Shown: positions 23,442 to 35,539 of the stretch, piece by piece
How positions within the stretch are numbered: position 1 is the stretch's first letter
Layout of the letters: each line of letters begins with the position of its first letter
Origin: Petunia secreta
Lineage: Eukaryota; Streptophyta; Magnoliopsida; Solanales; Solanaceae
Direction: 5' to 3'
DNA: 64,000 bases
Assembly: GCA_029990175.1 (NCBI GenBank)
Contig: JARKIP010000023.1
Location: 21,347,501-21,411,500, forward strand
The notes under the pieces: model-generated
Told to the model about the DNA's origin: nothing
The model's database searches: none
What the model saw: only the letters and a program-made list of their open reading frames with translations
Position numbers and translations under genes: made by a program

Positions 23442-26400
23442 TGTTGACACCCAATTTTGTCCCTCCAGTTTTTGTAATTTGGCTATATATAATTAAAATT
23501 GATAGTAGTGATATTTCAAATAGTTGCATTAGATAGCATGCATTTTACGTGTGTACTACTATTATTAACCACCTATTTATATTATTCTTTATTTAATTGC
23601 GACTATATTACGTAATTACATTCATTTAGGCTATTTTTCTAAAATACGTGTGCTATTTGTAATTTAATGCATTACGATATCATTTAATAATTCTTTGTGG
23701 CTATTTACATCTAATTAGTATTATTTGCGGTCATCTATATATATATATTTTTAATTAAATATATTTATTTATAATTATCTACATAATTATTTACAAAATT
23801 CCTTATTTTATACTAATTATTTATATTTATAAGTATTTTAATTAAATACTAGCCATTTTGCTATTCTAAAAATTCGTTCCTATCACATCTAGTCCTCGTC
23901 ATCACATTTTACCCACGTTTACGCCACTTAGGCTCCACATAAGCCTACATCTCACCAAAGTTCACTCCTAGCTTACGTACAACTCATCATGAGCACAGTA
24001 CTACTATCCAAAGTACGCGTACAACTAATTTCTGCATGCAGTACAACCCCTCAAAGCCCCTAATCTCCTTATCCACTTCAGCATATATACTTATACATAT
24101 ACTACTCATATATACCCGCGTGCCTACGTGGCGCAATCCTGGCCCTTCATCCCTTCAATTCGACGGCCCAAAATAAATCTTCCCATTTGATATTACAATC
24201 CCACCCCAATTCTTAAAACCCTAAAACATTACCCCCTCTCATCCTAAACTCAGCAGCCCCGATCCCATTTCCCTCTCTCCCCCTTTGCTCATAATCCGAC
24301 TCGATACACCTCAAAATCTCCACCATATCTCCGTCGGCTCCTCCGCCATTAAAGCCGCTATCTCCTCCGCGACCATTCTCCTCCTTCCTATCCCTGATTA
24401 CACGGGGACAAATCTCCTTTCCTATTTCTCGTTTATCTCGTGGAATCCGGAATAGGAACAAGGAATTGGGTGCGAATCTCGGGAATGGCACACGCTGATT
24501 CATCACACACACGGCAAGTAATTAACGATTCGAATCTGAAATGTTGAAAGCGAACAAGAACTGAATCGGGTCAGTCGTGACCGGACACGACGCCGTAATG
24601 GTATCGTCTTTCCTTTTTGTCTGTTTCTGTTTTACTTTCGAATCACATGTCTATCCTTAGTTTTGTTCCATGATTATGTGCTCAAGTTGATTAAAATTAA
24701 TTAAAGATGAGAATTGAGATAGTTTTAAGTTACATTGGTTGGTTGAAGCTGATCAAATTTTAGTCATATGCTTGAACTGTTAGAAGCCATTATAGTTTGA
24801 ATCGAGTCCTAAAAGCATCTGTCCGCTTAGCGAATTTGATATTATAGTCGTACTCTCTGCATATATAAATTTTTTACTTGATTTCTGAAAAGTAAAGGAG
24901 AAAGATTCACTTGAATCCTTTTAAATTTAAACTGCTTTCCATTTATATAATATCAGTTTTTGATAGAATATATTTTCCTTAGTTTAGTTAACAGTTTGAC
25001 CATATCTATAGTCATCTTAAATTCAAATGTAAAAAACTATTTTAGGAAGTTCATATGCTGTAGAATCCCTTTGATTTGCAGAGATTGATAGCTTAATGGT
25101 CTGATATTTGACTGATTTCTTTTCCTTTTGGAATGAGAATGTGAAATTCATACAACCCTCTCCCTAGCCCTATATAAACAGGGACATATAGACCTTCCAC
25201 AGAACCTTTCAGAGGCTGAAAAACATGAACAGACACTGCTACAACTTTGAATACACCTTCAGACCTCCTCTACACTGAACACACGCTCTTCCCCTGCACT
25301 TTCTCACCACCTCTGCCACTTCTCTACTCACCCCTGACACACACTTTACACTCTCTACACCTCTCACACACTTTGATACACTGGAAACACTTTCTACTTC
25401 TCCTCTTCTTATTCCTTGAAGCATACAGATTGTTTTCCCCTCCATTGAAGTGACAGAAGTTGTTTGCTCATTGTTCTGGTTCTTGTCCTGCTAGTTGAGA
25501 ATTTTTGGCTTGCTTAATGGTTTCATTGCTACAACATCTTTCTGGTTGCCTCACTGTCCTCATAAATCTTTAAGGTATCTCTAAAACTGATTGAATGAAC
25601 TCATTGGTGTTGCATATCTGTTATAAATCAATTTCTGGCTGCTGCTTGTTACTGTGCTGTTTGCTTGTCATTGGCCTCTTTTGGCCCCTCTACTAACCCT
25701 TATTATGCAGTTTTGGATAGCCTCTAAAAGGGTTATACCATTTGTTAGTCACATACAGGTTTTAACAGTCATATAAACCTTGCAAGAGGTTATAATGCTA
25801 AAGATTTTTTTCTCTTGGTGAGAGGCAGGGAGTTCTTGAAAAGAACTTCCCAGGATCCAAATGGACAAGGCCCTTCTCTCTTCTCTCTTTTTCCTAAAAG
25901 TTGTTAAATAAGTAGATTGGAATGTTTAAATTATGTATTTGTTAGGAATTAAGGGTTTGTATAAGCACCATGAGGTGCCTCTAGTTATTTAGGACAGGTG
26001 AAGCAGTGAATCGGCTATCCGGGGCCATTTCTAACCCTCTACTTGTTTGTTGTATGATCAGAAGGACTAAAATCATAAGGCAGGTCAAAAATTGGCTTAG
26101 TCATGCAATTTCTGAAAGGATTTTACAGTGGGTTTATATCCGAAATTCGAAGCCAAAAATAGATCATTTATGCAAAGTAGAATGCTACAATCAACACTTT
26201 ATTCTCTTGAAAATTGCCCAAAACTGAAACTAGTGTTGAAGAATGGACTGTTTCTGCAAAGTTTAAGCTTCGAAATTAGATTGTTGAGGCTAAAATTGCA
26301 AGTATGTGCGAAAACTAGACTGTTTCTATAAGTCTGCAATTCTTAAAACGTCACAGTATATTTCATTTTCTTTAAAATGGTTAAAACTGAGACATCGCTG

Positions 26401-27317
26401 AAAACTGGATCATTCTTGCAAATATAATATTCTGTAACGTGATAGTTTGTTTAACAGTTTGAAATCCTTTTTATCCAATTACCCATTTAACTTGGAGGCT
26501 CACTTTTTTCTTAAAGTTTACAATATTGTCATTACTTATTTTGTGTGATTAACATGACCGTATCATTGTTTGACGCCTAATGGTCTAGATTGGGGCACCA
26601 ATTAAATTTAGGGGTCTAGTTATTTTTACATTTTAAATAGTTATCCCAATAGCCTCCAGGATTTAAGTTGGGACGTAAGTAAAATCTTTAGGACGTTTTA
26701 AAAACACTAGGAACTCGTTCTAGTTAAATACTTAAAGAGGGTATGGGGGTTAAGGGTAAATTAAGCCCCTCGGATATGATGGAAACTACCCGAGCTATAT
26801 TTGATAGTGGATTCTGAAACTATCGTCCCTTACGAAAGCCGGGTTCTGATCCGAATAGGATAACAAAACATAGGGTTATTTATTCAAATGTTTAAATGGT
26901 TATTTAGTTTTGTGGCTATTTGTGCAACATGACTATTTGTTTAAAATTATTTATATAAATACATAAAATTGCCTATTTTACTTACTTTGCAGCCCATATC
27001 TCATTTATTTACCTTATTTAGTTTTTGTCCTTTCTAAAGCACTATATAAAACCCAATATAGAAATCGGCCGGGAACTATGTTTAGTGGAACTTAGGAGGT
27101 GCCTAACTCCTTCCTTCTAGGTTAACTTGAACACTTACCTGAATCTGTAGTTAGCGAGACCAACCCGGAGTTATCTATTAAAATTAGTTAGAGATATTTA
27201 GGTGACCTAATACGCCTAATTAAATAATTTATTAGGTGGCGACTCCAAAACTTCCAACTCCAAACGAGTTACCCTAAGTCGGACACCACTTACTTATTTT
27301 AAAAGTGGGGTGCGACA
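23442..27317 (+). mobile_element. Ogre-like LTR 2 (3' LTR), 3876 bp
   Basis: TGTTGACACCC...GGGGTGCGACA, collinear with LTR 1. Differences are concentrated in the first ~560 bp (including a 12-bp insertion near 23941) and the last ~450 bp; the middle ~2.85 kb is almost identical. TATA box at 25171-25178. It ends inside the LINE reverse transcriptase, which resumes at 27318 with GGAGT. No matching target duplication can be seen at the left because that end was deleted. Confidence 0.92.
25171..25178 (+). promoter_or_regulatory. TATA box in LTR 2
   Basis: TATATAAA, identical in context to 14256-14263. In the 3' LTR it could drive read-out into the adjacent LINE/hAT block. Confidence 0.5.
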
Positions 27318-27599
27318 GGAGTCATAGGCAATTTTCATGTCAATTTTAAGCATGCATCTGGGTGATATGCCTTTCCTTGTACAGCCTTTAACAAGTTCAA
27401 GGCTCATAAGGATGTTATCAGTAATGTTCCTACCAAGCACAAAGGTAGACTGGTTGCTATCCACTAGAGAGTGCATGATCATTTACATTCTTTTTGCCAT
27501 CACATTTGAGATGATCTTGTACAGAGTAGTGTAACAAGAGATATGCCTAAATTCAGCCACCCTGGATAGATTCTTCAATTTAGGAATCAGTGTTACAAC
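27318..27599 (-). pseudogene. LINE (L1-type) middle segment: RT fingers/palm
   Basis: Minus translation shows the conserved L1 RT block: SRVAEF..., then LVDSNQSTFVLGRNITDNIL, then ...MLKIDMKIAYDS. The last part is the first catalytic-Asp region of RT (motif A). Reading stops at 27318 where LTR 2 begins, directly after the AYDS codons. At the other side (27599) it is interrupted by the hAT element, and the frame resumes at 32164. Stops and frame changes show it is dead. Confidence 0.9.
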
Positions 27600-28071
27600 T
27601 AAGGCTGTCTATTGACCCGGTCCGGCCCGGTTCTGGTTCGGCTGGTCCGGTCCGGTCCGGTCCGGTGCATTGGTGAAGAAAAAATTCCGACACCGGCCCG
27701 GTTCCGGTCCGGTTCACCGGTGCAATTGCACCAATGCCGGATCGGAACCGGAACCGGCAGCCGGATATTGTGCCGGTCCCGGTCCGGTTTGATCCGATTC
27801 GGTTCGGTTCGTTAATTTTTTTCTTTTGTTTTAAATTAAATTTTTTATTTTTAAAAATACTAAAATCTAAATAAACAACACAAAACACATATATTATTCA
27901 ACAATACACACAGTACATTATGTTGGAAAATGAAAATGCATAATTAGAAAATAAAAACATGAAAATAGACTAGAAATTAGAAAAATACATAAATTTTCAA
28001 GTTCAGCGACTCAACACTGACTCAACTCAATCATCACGTGGTTGCAGATATTTGCCACCAGCACGAGCTGC

Positions 28072-28308
28072 CTATTCGGGGTCATGATGGTTTTCCAAGT
28101 GGGTCTTAAACCTCATTGTCCCTCCAGTATTTGTTCCATCTTCCCAATTCCAAACTTTCTGACAAAGAGTACATTGAGCTTTGCCGGTATCATTATTTTT
28201 TGTGATAAATTCCCAAACTTCGGATCGTTTAGTTCTTTTTGGAGCACCAGATGGACCTGCGTTAGTAGCACCTTGAACTTGATTAGCATTATTTGCATTT
28301 GCAGCCAT
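28072..28308 (-). CDS. Isolated zf-BED ORF, 78 aa, hAT-derived
   Basis: A complete small ORF (ATG at 28308, stop at 28072). It has an A/N-rich N-terminus, a basic APKRTKRSEVWEF entry, then a BED zinc finger with ligands C-T-L-C and H-L-E-N-H-H (residues ~45-75). It resembles the BED finger of the main transposase but is not identical. It ends right after the finger, so it encodes a DNA-binding module with no transposase catalytic domain. Its own TATAAATA-like box lies at ~28395 with GC-rich CCGG sequence upstream. If expressed it could bind element ends and act as a competitor, but that is speculation. Confidence 0.6.
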   Translation of the reverse strand: MAANANNANQVQGATNAGPSGAPKRTKRSEVWEFITKNNDTGKAQCTLCQKVWNWEDGTNTGGTMRFKTHLENHHDPE

Positions 28309-28389
28309 GTTGATAGAAAATTTAATAAAATAGCTTTTTTTTTAAGAGAAATGAATAGAAAATATTGAATTGTGATTAATTTGATGAAA

Positions 28390-28400
28390 TATGGGAGTAT
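28390..28400 (-). promoter_or_regulatory. TATA box upstream of the isolated BED ORF
   Basis: On the minus strand GCCTATAAATACTCC lies ~85 bp before the ATG at 28308. The flanking AGCCGTTTATGGCCGTT...AACGGCTATTTTT segment closely resembles the one near the right end (31885-31955). Confidence 0.5.
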
Positions 28401-28569
28401 TTATAGGCAAAATAGGTAGGGGAGGGCTGTAGGGGCGTTTATGGGTGTGGGGGTGGGAAAAATAGCCGTTTATGGCCGTTGCCAACGGCTATTTTTCAAA
28501 ATGGAGCGGATTTGGACATAAATTTGAAGTGGGCCGGTCCGGTCCCGTCCGGCCCGGTTTTGTCGTTTT

Positions 28570-29030
28570 CTTTTTTTTTTTTTTTTTTTTGGTTATTTGT
28601 TTTGTTTAAATTTTAGTTTTATGTAATAACTTTTATATAATATTAGTAATCTAGTATTAAAATATTAACTATTATGTAATGTAGTATTTTAGTATTATAA
28701 AAATATAATTGAGTATTTTTTATAAAACTTAGTAATCTAGTATAATGTAAGTAAATTGTTATTTTTTCAAACTTAATACTAAGTTAGTAGTATAATAGTA
28801 TTTAGTATTTTAGTTTTTAGTATTTAGTATTTAGTTTTTAGTTTTTATTATTTTAGTATTTTAGTATTTTAGTATTTAGTATTTTAGTATTGAATTGCAA
28901 AGAGGTAACTTAATAGCAAAGGATACTTGAGAATATAACAAAGGATTTACTTAATAGCAAGGCGTAACGCATTTTATTGAATAATGGATAATGGTTGATT
29001 TTTTGCAAAGTACATATATATTAAATTGCA
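28570..29030. other. AT-rich hAT 3' region with TAGTATTT repeats
   Basis: A long T run (28570-28590) is followed by low-complexity TTTAGTATTTAG-type repeats. Noncoding; it lies between the transposase stop and the internal GC-rich block. Confidence 0.55.
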
Positions 29031-29034
29031 AAAA

Positions 29035-31448
29035 CTACATATTAATAAAAAAACTTCTCATTTTCTGAATAATTTCGTCTGGCACCTCTGGAGGAACCGG
29101 TGGCAAAGAGTCATCTTGTTCATATTCAGTTTCATTGTCCAAACTTCCATCGCCTGATAAAATTTCTGATGATGCTTCTGCATCGGCTAGTTGATCTTCT
29201 GCAAATCCAAAATTACTTCGCACCGATCTAATCCAATCTCTGAATAATACGGCCGTCTCCATTGCTTCTTCCTTCAATGAATGTCTATGATCTCCAATTT
29301 GTAATCTTCCTTGGCTAAACGCGCTTTCTGAAGCAACAGATGATGCTTGAATAGTTAGAATATCCCGCGCCATTTTTGCTAAAATTGGAAACTGTGCTTG
29401 TTGATCCCTCCAAAATGGCAGTAGTTCATCGCTTCTAAAATAATCAACATCCTTGCAAGCATGAAGTAAATAAACATCAAGCTCGTTGAACCCTCCGCTG
29501 CTACTCGACTGCCTGCTAGAAAGCCTTTGATTAAGGCTGGAAAAACTTCCCAATCCGGTTGCAGGTCTTTTGGGAGCCTGCGTTGAACTTGATCCAGCTC
29601 CACTTGGAACACTTGGAACAACATTATCAGCTGCACTCCTATACCTTTCATAAATCCGTTGGCAATCTACAATTACCTGCGCACAAACTGTTTCTACACT
29701 TGGTGTTTCTTCATCAGTAATGCTCAAATTCCGATAAATTTCTCTAATGAGCATTTCCGTATTAAAACGTTTAAAACATGGATGTAATACAGATGCAATG
29801 TAATAAAGTGGTGGAATCGGAAAAAAATATTTTTAAAATTTTTCAATCATTGCTTCTACCGCAACGTCATAACCAGGCACTAATCTATAATCGTTAAGTA
29901 ATTCTGCTATTCCAGCTATAAAATACAACATGGTAGTGATTGTAGGATAATATTGACCGGAAAATTCTTTAGTAGCATAAAAAAACTTTGCTAAAAATTG
30001 AAGAAGACGCTCAACATCTTGCCAATCTGTTTCTTCTAGGTGATACACGTCAGCTACTTTGCGATTAAAATAATTAGTAATAGGCACTCGTAAAGTGTAA
30101 GCAACAGTCAAAGAGTCATATACAGTGTTCCACCTAGTTGAAACATCCTTGGGAACTTTTCTAGGAGCTATACCTTCTTCCACACACTCTACTTGAAAGT
30201 CCCTCCGTCTATCCGGTTTTTTAGATTTAAAAATATAACTAATTGCGAGTTTAACCTTCATAATAGTAGGATCAAATAACTTAAGGCCATCTTTTACAAC
30301 TAAATTATATATATGACATGCACATCTAACATGAAACAATTCTTTAAAAGGGGGATGCAATGCGGGTATTAACTTAGTAATAGCATAATCATTGTTAGTT
30401 GCATTATCAAGAGTTATACTTAAAATTTTATCACTAAGATAATACGCCTTACAAATATCCGAAACTTCTCCCTTAATAAAATTTCCCGTGTGTGGTTCAT
30501 CGACAGCAGAATATGCTAAAATTCTTTTTTGCATTACCCAGTTAAGATCTATCCAATGACAAGTAACTGTTAAATACTCATACCCATTAACACCACGACC
30601 CAAATCAGAAGTAAGACAAACTCTACAATCAAAGTGATAAAATATATATCTTAAATATTGTCTATATTCATTTTTAAATTTTATAATATCAGTTCTAACC
30701 GTAGTTTTTGGAAAACCTTGAAAAGATGGATTATATACGGTTTGAATATAACGAATAAAACCTTGACAAGAAGCAAATGTAAAAGGTAAGCACTCTACCG
30801 CAATCATTTTTGCCATTTGTTCCCTATCTTTCTTTTTATCATAATGCAAAAGCCCCCCGTCACTGGGTTAATTTCCTGTTGGATTCCACTACCTTGCGAT
30901 GGAGCCATTCTATTCCCTGAACGAGGGCCACCCGCCCTTGCTTCCCATTTTTCCTTATGATGGTTTTCTAAGTGTGTTCTCAACTTTCCCGTCCCACTAT
31001 TATGGCTGCCGGTTTTAAATTCCCAAACTTTTTTACAAATATTACATTTAGCTTTCTGAGCCGGAATATCTTTAGTCATAAATTGCCACACATCCGATCT
31101 TTCGGGTCGTGCATATCGTTCTCTACTAGGAGGCATAGGTGGTAATTCAGTTTCTTCATGTTGTTCACCTTGAAATTGACTAGTGGGTGTTTCATCTAAA
31201 TTAGCCCCTTCGGTAAACTCTTCATATTGTGTCTCTAACATATCATTATCTAGTGGTGCACCAACATTTATATCATGCAAAAATTGCGAGTCATCTTCCT
31301 GAGTAAAATCATCTAGAAGAGAAGGAGCGCTAGAAGTACCAACTGGTCTTTTACCTAAAGCACGACTACGTCTATCATCCCCCCCCCCTCGGTTAGAAGC
31401 ACGTGATCTACGACCGCTACTCGTAAGTGCTCTCCACACTCCAGACAT
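29035..31448 (-). pseudogene. hAT transposase (zf-BED + hAT catalytic + dimerisation), two lesions
   Basis: Start ATG at 31448. Order: basic N-terminus, acidic linker, BED finger (C-N-I-C ... H-L-E-N-H-H, ~residues 140-180). The RNase H-like core follows, with the hAT LDNATNND motif, a C-A-C-H-I-Y-N CxxH motif and STRWNT. A Ser-rich linker leads to the C-terminal dimerisation block with SSVASESAFSQGR. A run of six G on the coding strand (30853-30858) shifts frame after the BED domain, and an in-frame TAA at 29833-29835 interrupts the hAT C-terminal half. Length without lesions (~800 codons) fits plant hAT transposases, so the enzyme is recently but clearly inactivated. A function in cut-and-paste transposition is established for the family. 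Confidence 0.88.
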
Positions 31449-32163
31449 TTTTATAATTACTAAAATATGCTTCAAACAAATTACTATAATATGCTACAAA
31501 CAATAATATTGCACAAAAATAAAATAGATAATATGCTTCAAACAAATTACTATAATATGCTACAAACAATAATATTGCACAAAATTAAATATATAATAAA
31601 AAGTAAGAACGAGTTTACTTGATATCGTGAACTTAGAATGTAGAACTTAGGAAGTGAAAGTTGAAACTTGACCGGAACCGCACCGAACAATATTTCCACT
31701 TTACTCCAAATATTTTTTTAGTATGCAATTTAGCAAATAGCCTTTTGTAGAAATAAGAGAGATTGATAGAGATTTAGAGAGAATATTAGAGAAATTGTGG
31801 ATAAATTGATGAAAAATGATGGTATTTATAGAAAAAATAGGTAGGGGGTATGGGGGCGCCCTAGGGGGTGGGGGGGGGGGTTCAAAATAGCCGTTTTTGG
31901 CCGTTGGGGCAACGGCTGTGCGTGAAATAACCGTTGCCGAACGGCTATTTTTCGCAAGCCCATCAGTCATCCGGTCCGGTCCGGCCCGGTTCCGGTCCAT
32001 TTTGGTCCGGTTCGTCCGGTCCATTTTGGACGTGCCGGATCGAGACCGGGTCGAATTTTTTTTTTTTAATATTTGGCCCGATTTGAGCCGGTCCGGACCG
32101 GTTTCCGGTCCGGTCCGGTTCGGCCCGGCCCAAACCGGGCTATTAGACAGCCTTAGTTACAAC

Positions 32164-33643
32164 TATGCAATTGATTGGTTCATATAATTCTCCAGTGTCA
32201 AAAAATTGTTGCACAGCAGTAATGATATCTTTCCTAACTACACTCCATGCTTTCTTAAAGAAATAGAAATTCATGTCATTATAGCCAGGTGCCTTGAGGT
32301 CTCATATATCCTGCATAGCTGCTATGATCTTCTCTTTTGTCACCTGCACTGTCAAAGCTAGTTGTTGCTCTCTATTTAGTACAGCCCCATCCCTCATGAT
32401 GGAAGGAATAATAGTTGGGAGTTGAGTAGCTGCTGACCCTAGTAACTTTTTGTTGAAGCCCATAATTTCGGCTTCAATATCAGCTTGAGTCAAAGCAATG
32501 TCACATGTATCTGTAATCAGACTCTGAATGGAGTTTTGTGCCACCCTGTTTTTCATACTGGCAAATAAATAAAGGTGTTAGAATCCTCTAGCTTGAGCCA
32601 CTGCACCCTAGATTGTTGCTGCATGATGCTTTCCTGGATGTTTTCTCATTTTTCTAGTTCCAGCTTAAGTTCTCTTTCCTCATTAACACTAGTCGGGGTG
32701 AGACATGTCCTGACTTGGTCTTGCAAGACCCCTTCAAGCTGCATCCCAATTCGCTTAATATTCTGCTCAATATTACCATATTCACTGGTTGAGAGTGCTT
32801 TAAGCATTTGTTTTACCTATTTTAGTTTCCTCCAGACACTTTGCATTGCATCCTGTTGAGCAGGTTCTCCCCAGGCTGCTTGTACAGTTGGTGTGAAGCT
32901 CTGGTGGTCAGCTACGTAGCTATAAAACTTAAAAGGTCTTTTTCATTTTTGGCTCTCTTAGCTTATTTGAATACACAGGGGGGAATGGTCAGAGCAATCA
33001 GGGTTCAAGACATTCACTTCCAAAGCTTTTATCTCAGTCATCCACCTAGCATTTACAAGTGCTCTATCCATCTTACTAAAGACAGTTCCATTATGCCAAG
33101 TGTAGTTACCACCAACAGCTTTAAGTTCACTAGTACCTGTATCAACCAGGTAACTTCTGAAGTCAGTCATTTTTGCATCTTGGACTGGGGTGACCGTATA
33201 TCTCTCCTCAGCATCTCTAAGTGCATTATAATCTCCTATTTCCAACCATGGCTACTGACATATGGCATGTAGCATTCTTAGTTCTTGCCACAGAGTTTTC
33301 CTATCTTCAACAGTATGTAAGCCATATACAGCCGTCAGTTGGAATTGCTTACCATTTGTTTTCAGAGTTACCAAACTATGAATGCATTGAGCTGACTCAT
33401 GTTCTTTGTTAAAAATGATCATTTGAGGATTCCACATGATCATAACCCTGCCCTTATTACTTTGGCTAGCATTGTCACAACAGCTCCATTGTGGTTCAAT
33501 TTTTTCTTGGTAATTTTTCCTGCCTTTATTCTATGCTCCACCAAGATGATTAGAGCTATATTATTTTCTTTAATGAATACCTTCACTTCTCTATGCTTAT
33601 ATACTTTATTCAAGCCCCTAATGTTCCATGCTACCAGCTTCAT
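32164..33643 (-). pseudogene. LINE (L1-type) ORF2 5' part: endonuclease and RT N-terminus
   Basis: Minus strand. It starts MKLVAWNIRGLN (33643), the classic APE-type endonuclease start. Then come the VYGLHTVEDRKTLWQEL segment, GDYNA, TWHNG...SKMDRALVN and SDHSPL, all endonuclease signatures, now in several frames. Below ~32560 the RT N-terminal region appears: DIEAEIMGF, then APGYNDMNFYFFKKAW and FFDTGEL. It is cut at 32164 by the hAT element and resumes at 27599. Multiple frameshifts and stops. Confidence 0.9.
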
Positions 33644-33699
33644 TATTTGATATGTATAGGGGGTCACCTGCATCTATAGCCTCACATTCTTCTCCCTAT

Positions 33700-35141
33700 G
33701 ACTTATTATCGCTGCTTACGTTGGGTGCATGTTCACTTAGTACCTGGAAGCTATTTCCAGTCTGCATATTCTTGCTTATTTGATTAGTACCTTGGCTCTT
33801 CCTCATAGAGGCAGCACTTTTGGGGCTTTACCAAGTGTCAACACTACCTTGGCTAGGCCTCACAGTTGTTCCCTCATTTTGTTGGATTACAGCATTTTGC
33901 ACCTGTTTGATACCCCAACCATGTTCTGGTTGTAGAGCCTGAGTTTCAGCTTGCTGAGGTTTCTTGTTTTGCCGCATTTTCTTCTAAGGGACAAGTTTTG
34001 CTTTTTGTTGTGGACCTGTGCTTTAGTCTTTGTTTGCTCTGGGCATTTGTGTCCAACTTTGTAGCAAGTAATGCAATACAGAGGCTCCCACTCATACTGG
34101 ACTTCTTGTTCAAGAACTTTCCCCCCTAGGATCAATCAATCTGACTTTCCTGGGTAAAGCTCTAGTGACATCCATTTCCACTAGAAGCCTTGCATAAGAA
34201 ATTATCTCTACTTTTGAAGTGCAATCATCAGCATATAGAGGAACTCCTAGAGCACTGCCTATCCTACTCAGTGTATCATTCTCCAGAAATTCAGAGGCAA
34301 ATTAGGCAGTCTAATCCATAGGGGCACAGTTTGTAGAATCCCAGCACTAAAGTGAAAGTCTGTTATCCATTGCTTAAGGATAATAGGCTTGCTAAACAGT
34401 GTGTATGGACCAGAGCACGTGACAACATCTCTATCTTCTAAGGAGTTAAATCTCACCATAAAGTATCTATCATTGTGATAGAACAATGTTGGTTTTGACA
34501 CAAAGTTCCACTGATTTGCCATGAATTGTCCATTGCAGCAAAGATTGTGGAATCTCCTAATACATATAGAATTAAGGCATGTTTCCATTTTCTATTCTCA
34601 TTCTCAATTTCTACCCTGTTTAGTTCAACTATAGTTTCTCCATCTTTAATACTAGGAGCAATGTAGATCAAATTCTTACCTCGTGCAGCAAGTTTGTTGC
34701 CAGTGAATAAGCTATTCCACTGTTTAGTTCTTTCCTCCACTTGAGGTAGATTCAATTTGTGTTGAGCCTGACTTTGTTGTTTTCCTAAATCCCTAATTTT
34801 TGCTGTTGTTTTTTGTTGTTCCAGGGTTAAATTGGCTTTGTTTTGTCCAGTAGCGGTTGGACGAGCACTCTTCTCCTTACTTGTAGTGGCTGGAATTAGC
34901 ATGGGTACTGAATTGCTTTTCGCGGCGGGGTGTATATTATGTTAAGTGTCAGCCAATCCTCCGATTGAGATCGTCTGTCAATATCTTCCGTTTGGATCCT
35001 GTTATGAATTCATTTTCATACTCTTGCCGTATGATGTTAGCTGTAGTTGATGTGGGTTTCCTAGTTGTCATCCTTGGTCTTGTTGTCTTAGCTGAGCTCT
35101 TAGGTGGTTTTAGCTGGTTTCTTTGGTTGTCCTCTAGGCAT
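33700..35141 (-). pseudogene. LINE (L1-type) ORF1: DUF4283 and CCHC knuckle
   Basis: The start ATG at 35141 opens a MPRGQPKKPAKT-like basic N-terminus typical of plant L1 ORF1, soon out of frame. A DUF4283-like region (RNA-binding ORF1 core) lies at 34588-34268, with a FMANQWNF...YHNDRYFMVRF segment and WIRLPNLPL. A zinc knuckle with C-I-T-C-Y-K-V-G-H-K-C follows at ~34070. Frames change at least twice. ORF1p normally coats LINE RNA; this one is non-functional. Confidence 0.8.
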
Positions 35142-35257
35142 TTCCGGTGAAAGGGCGCACGTTAGCAGTCACAACTAAAGTGCGCCGAGAGCGTCATTAT
35201 AGTGCCCTAACATTTGAATCAAGAGCCTTCGTGCTTTTAGTATAGTATAGAATAGAT

Positions 35258-35267
35258 AGACATTGAT

Positions 35268-35298
<31 letters not shown>

Positions 35299-35299
35299 T
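35258..35299. repeat. (GATA)n microsatellite
   Basis: Uninterrupted GATA/TAGA units followed by ATATAAAA and then the (ATT)n run. Confidence 0.95.
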
Positions 35300-35303
35300 A
35301 AAA

Positions 35304-35369
<66 letters not shown>
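35304..35369. repeat. (ATT)n microsatellite, ~22 units
   Basis: Perfect trinucleotide run. An apparent poly-Asn ORF across it is an artefact. Confidence 0.97.
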
Positions 35370-35370
<1 letters not shown>

Positions 35371-35539
35371 GTCTTCTTCTTCGAGGCTTTATTTAAAATT
35401 TTAATATGATTTACTACAGTGTACAACAAAACCTAGTCGTGCCAAGAGACTAGTAATCCTAGAATATTGAAAGATTCCATCACCACGTTGAAACTCCTAC
35501 AAGCCCCTGGTTTCCAACAACAAAGAAATCAAGATAAGA

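Larger units (their letters stand above)
27600..32155 (-). mobile_element. hAT DNA transposon, 4556 bp, TSD GTTACAAC
   Basis: Terminal inverted repeats TAAGGCTGTCTA (left) and its complement ending GACAGCCTTA (right) are flanked by the same 8-bp GTTACAAC at 27592-27599 and 32156-32163, diagnostic of hAT. Subterminal regions are packed with CCGGTCC/CCGGTTC repeats (27615-27815 and 31965-32140). The minus strand carries a zf-BED/hAT transposase gene (29035-31448). A second promoter plus BED ORF lies close to the left end. It is inserted in the LINE RT region. Confidence 0.95.

Noticed and set aside
35175..35429. Poly-Asn ORF
   Set aside because: Translation of the (ATT)n microsatellite.
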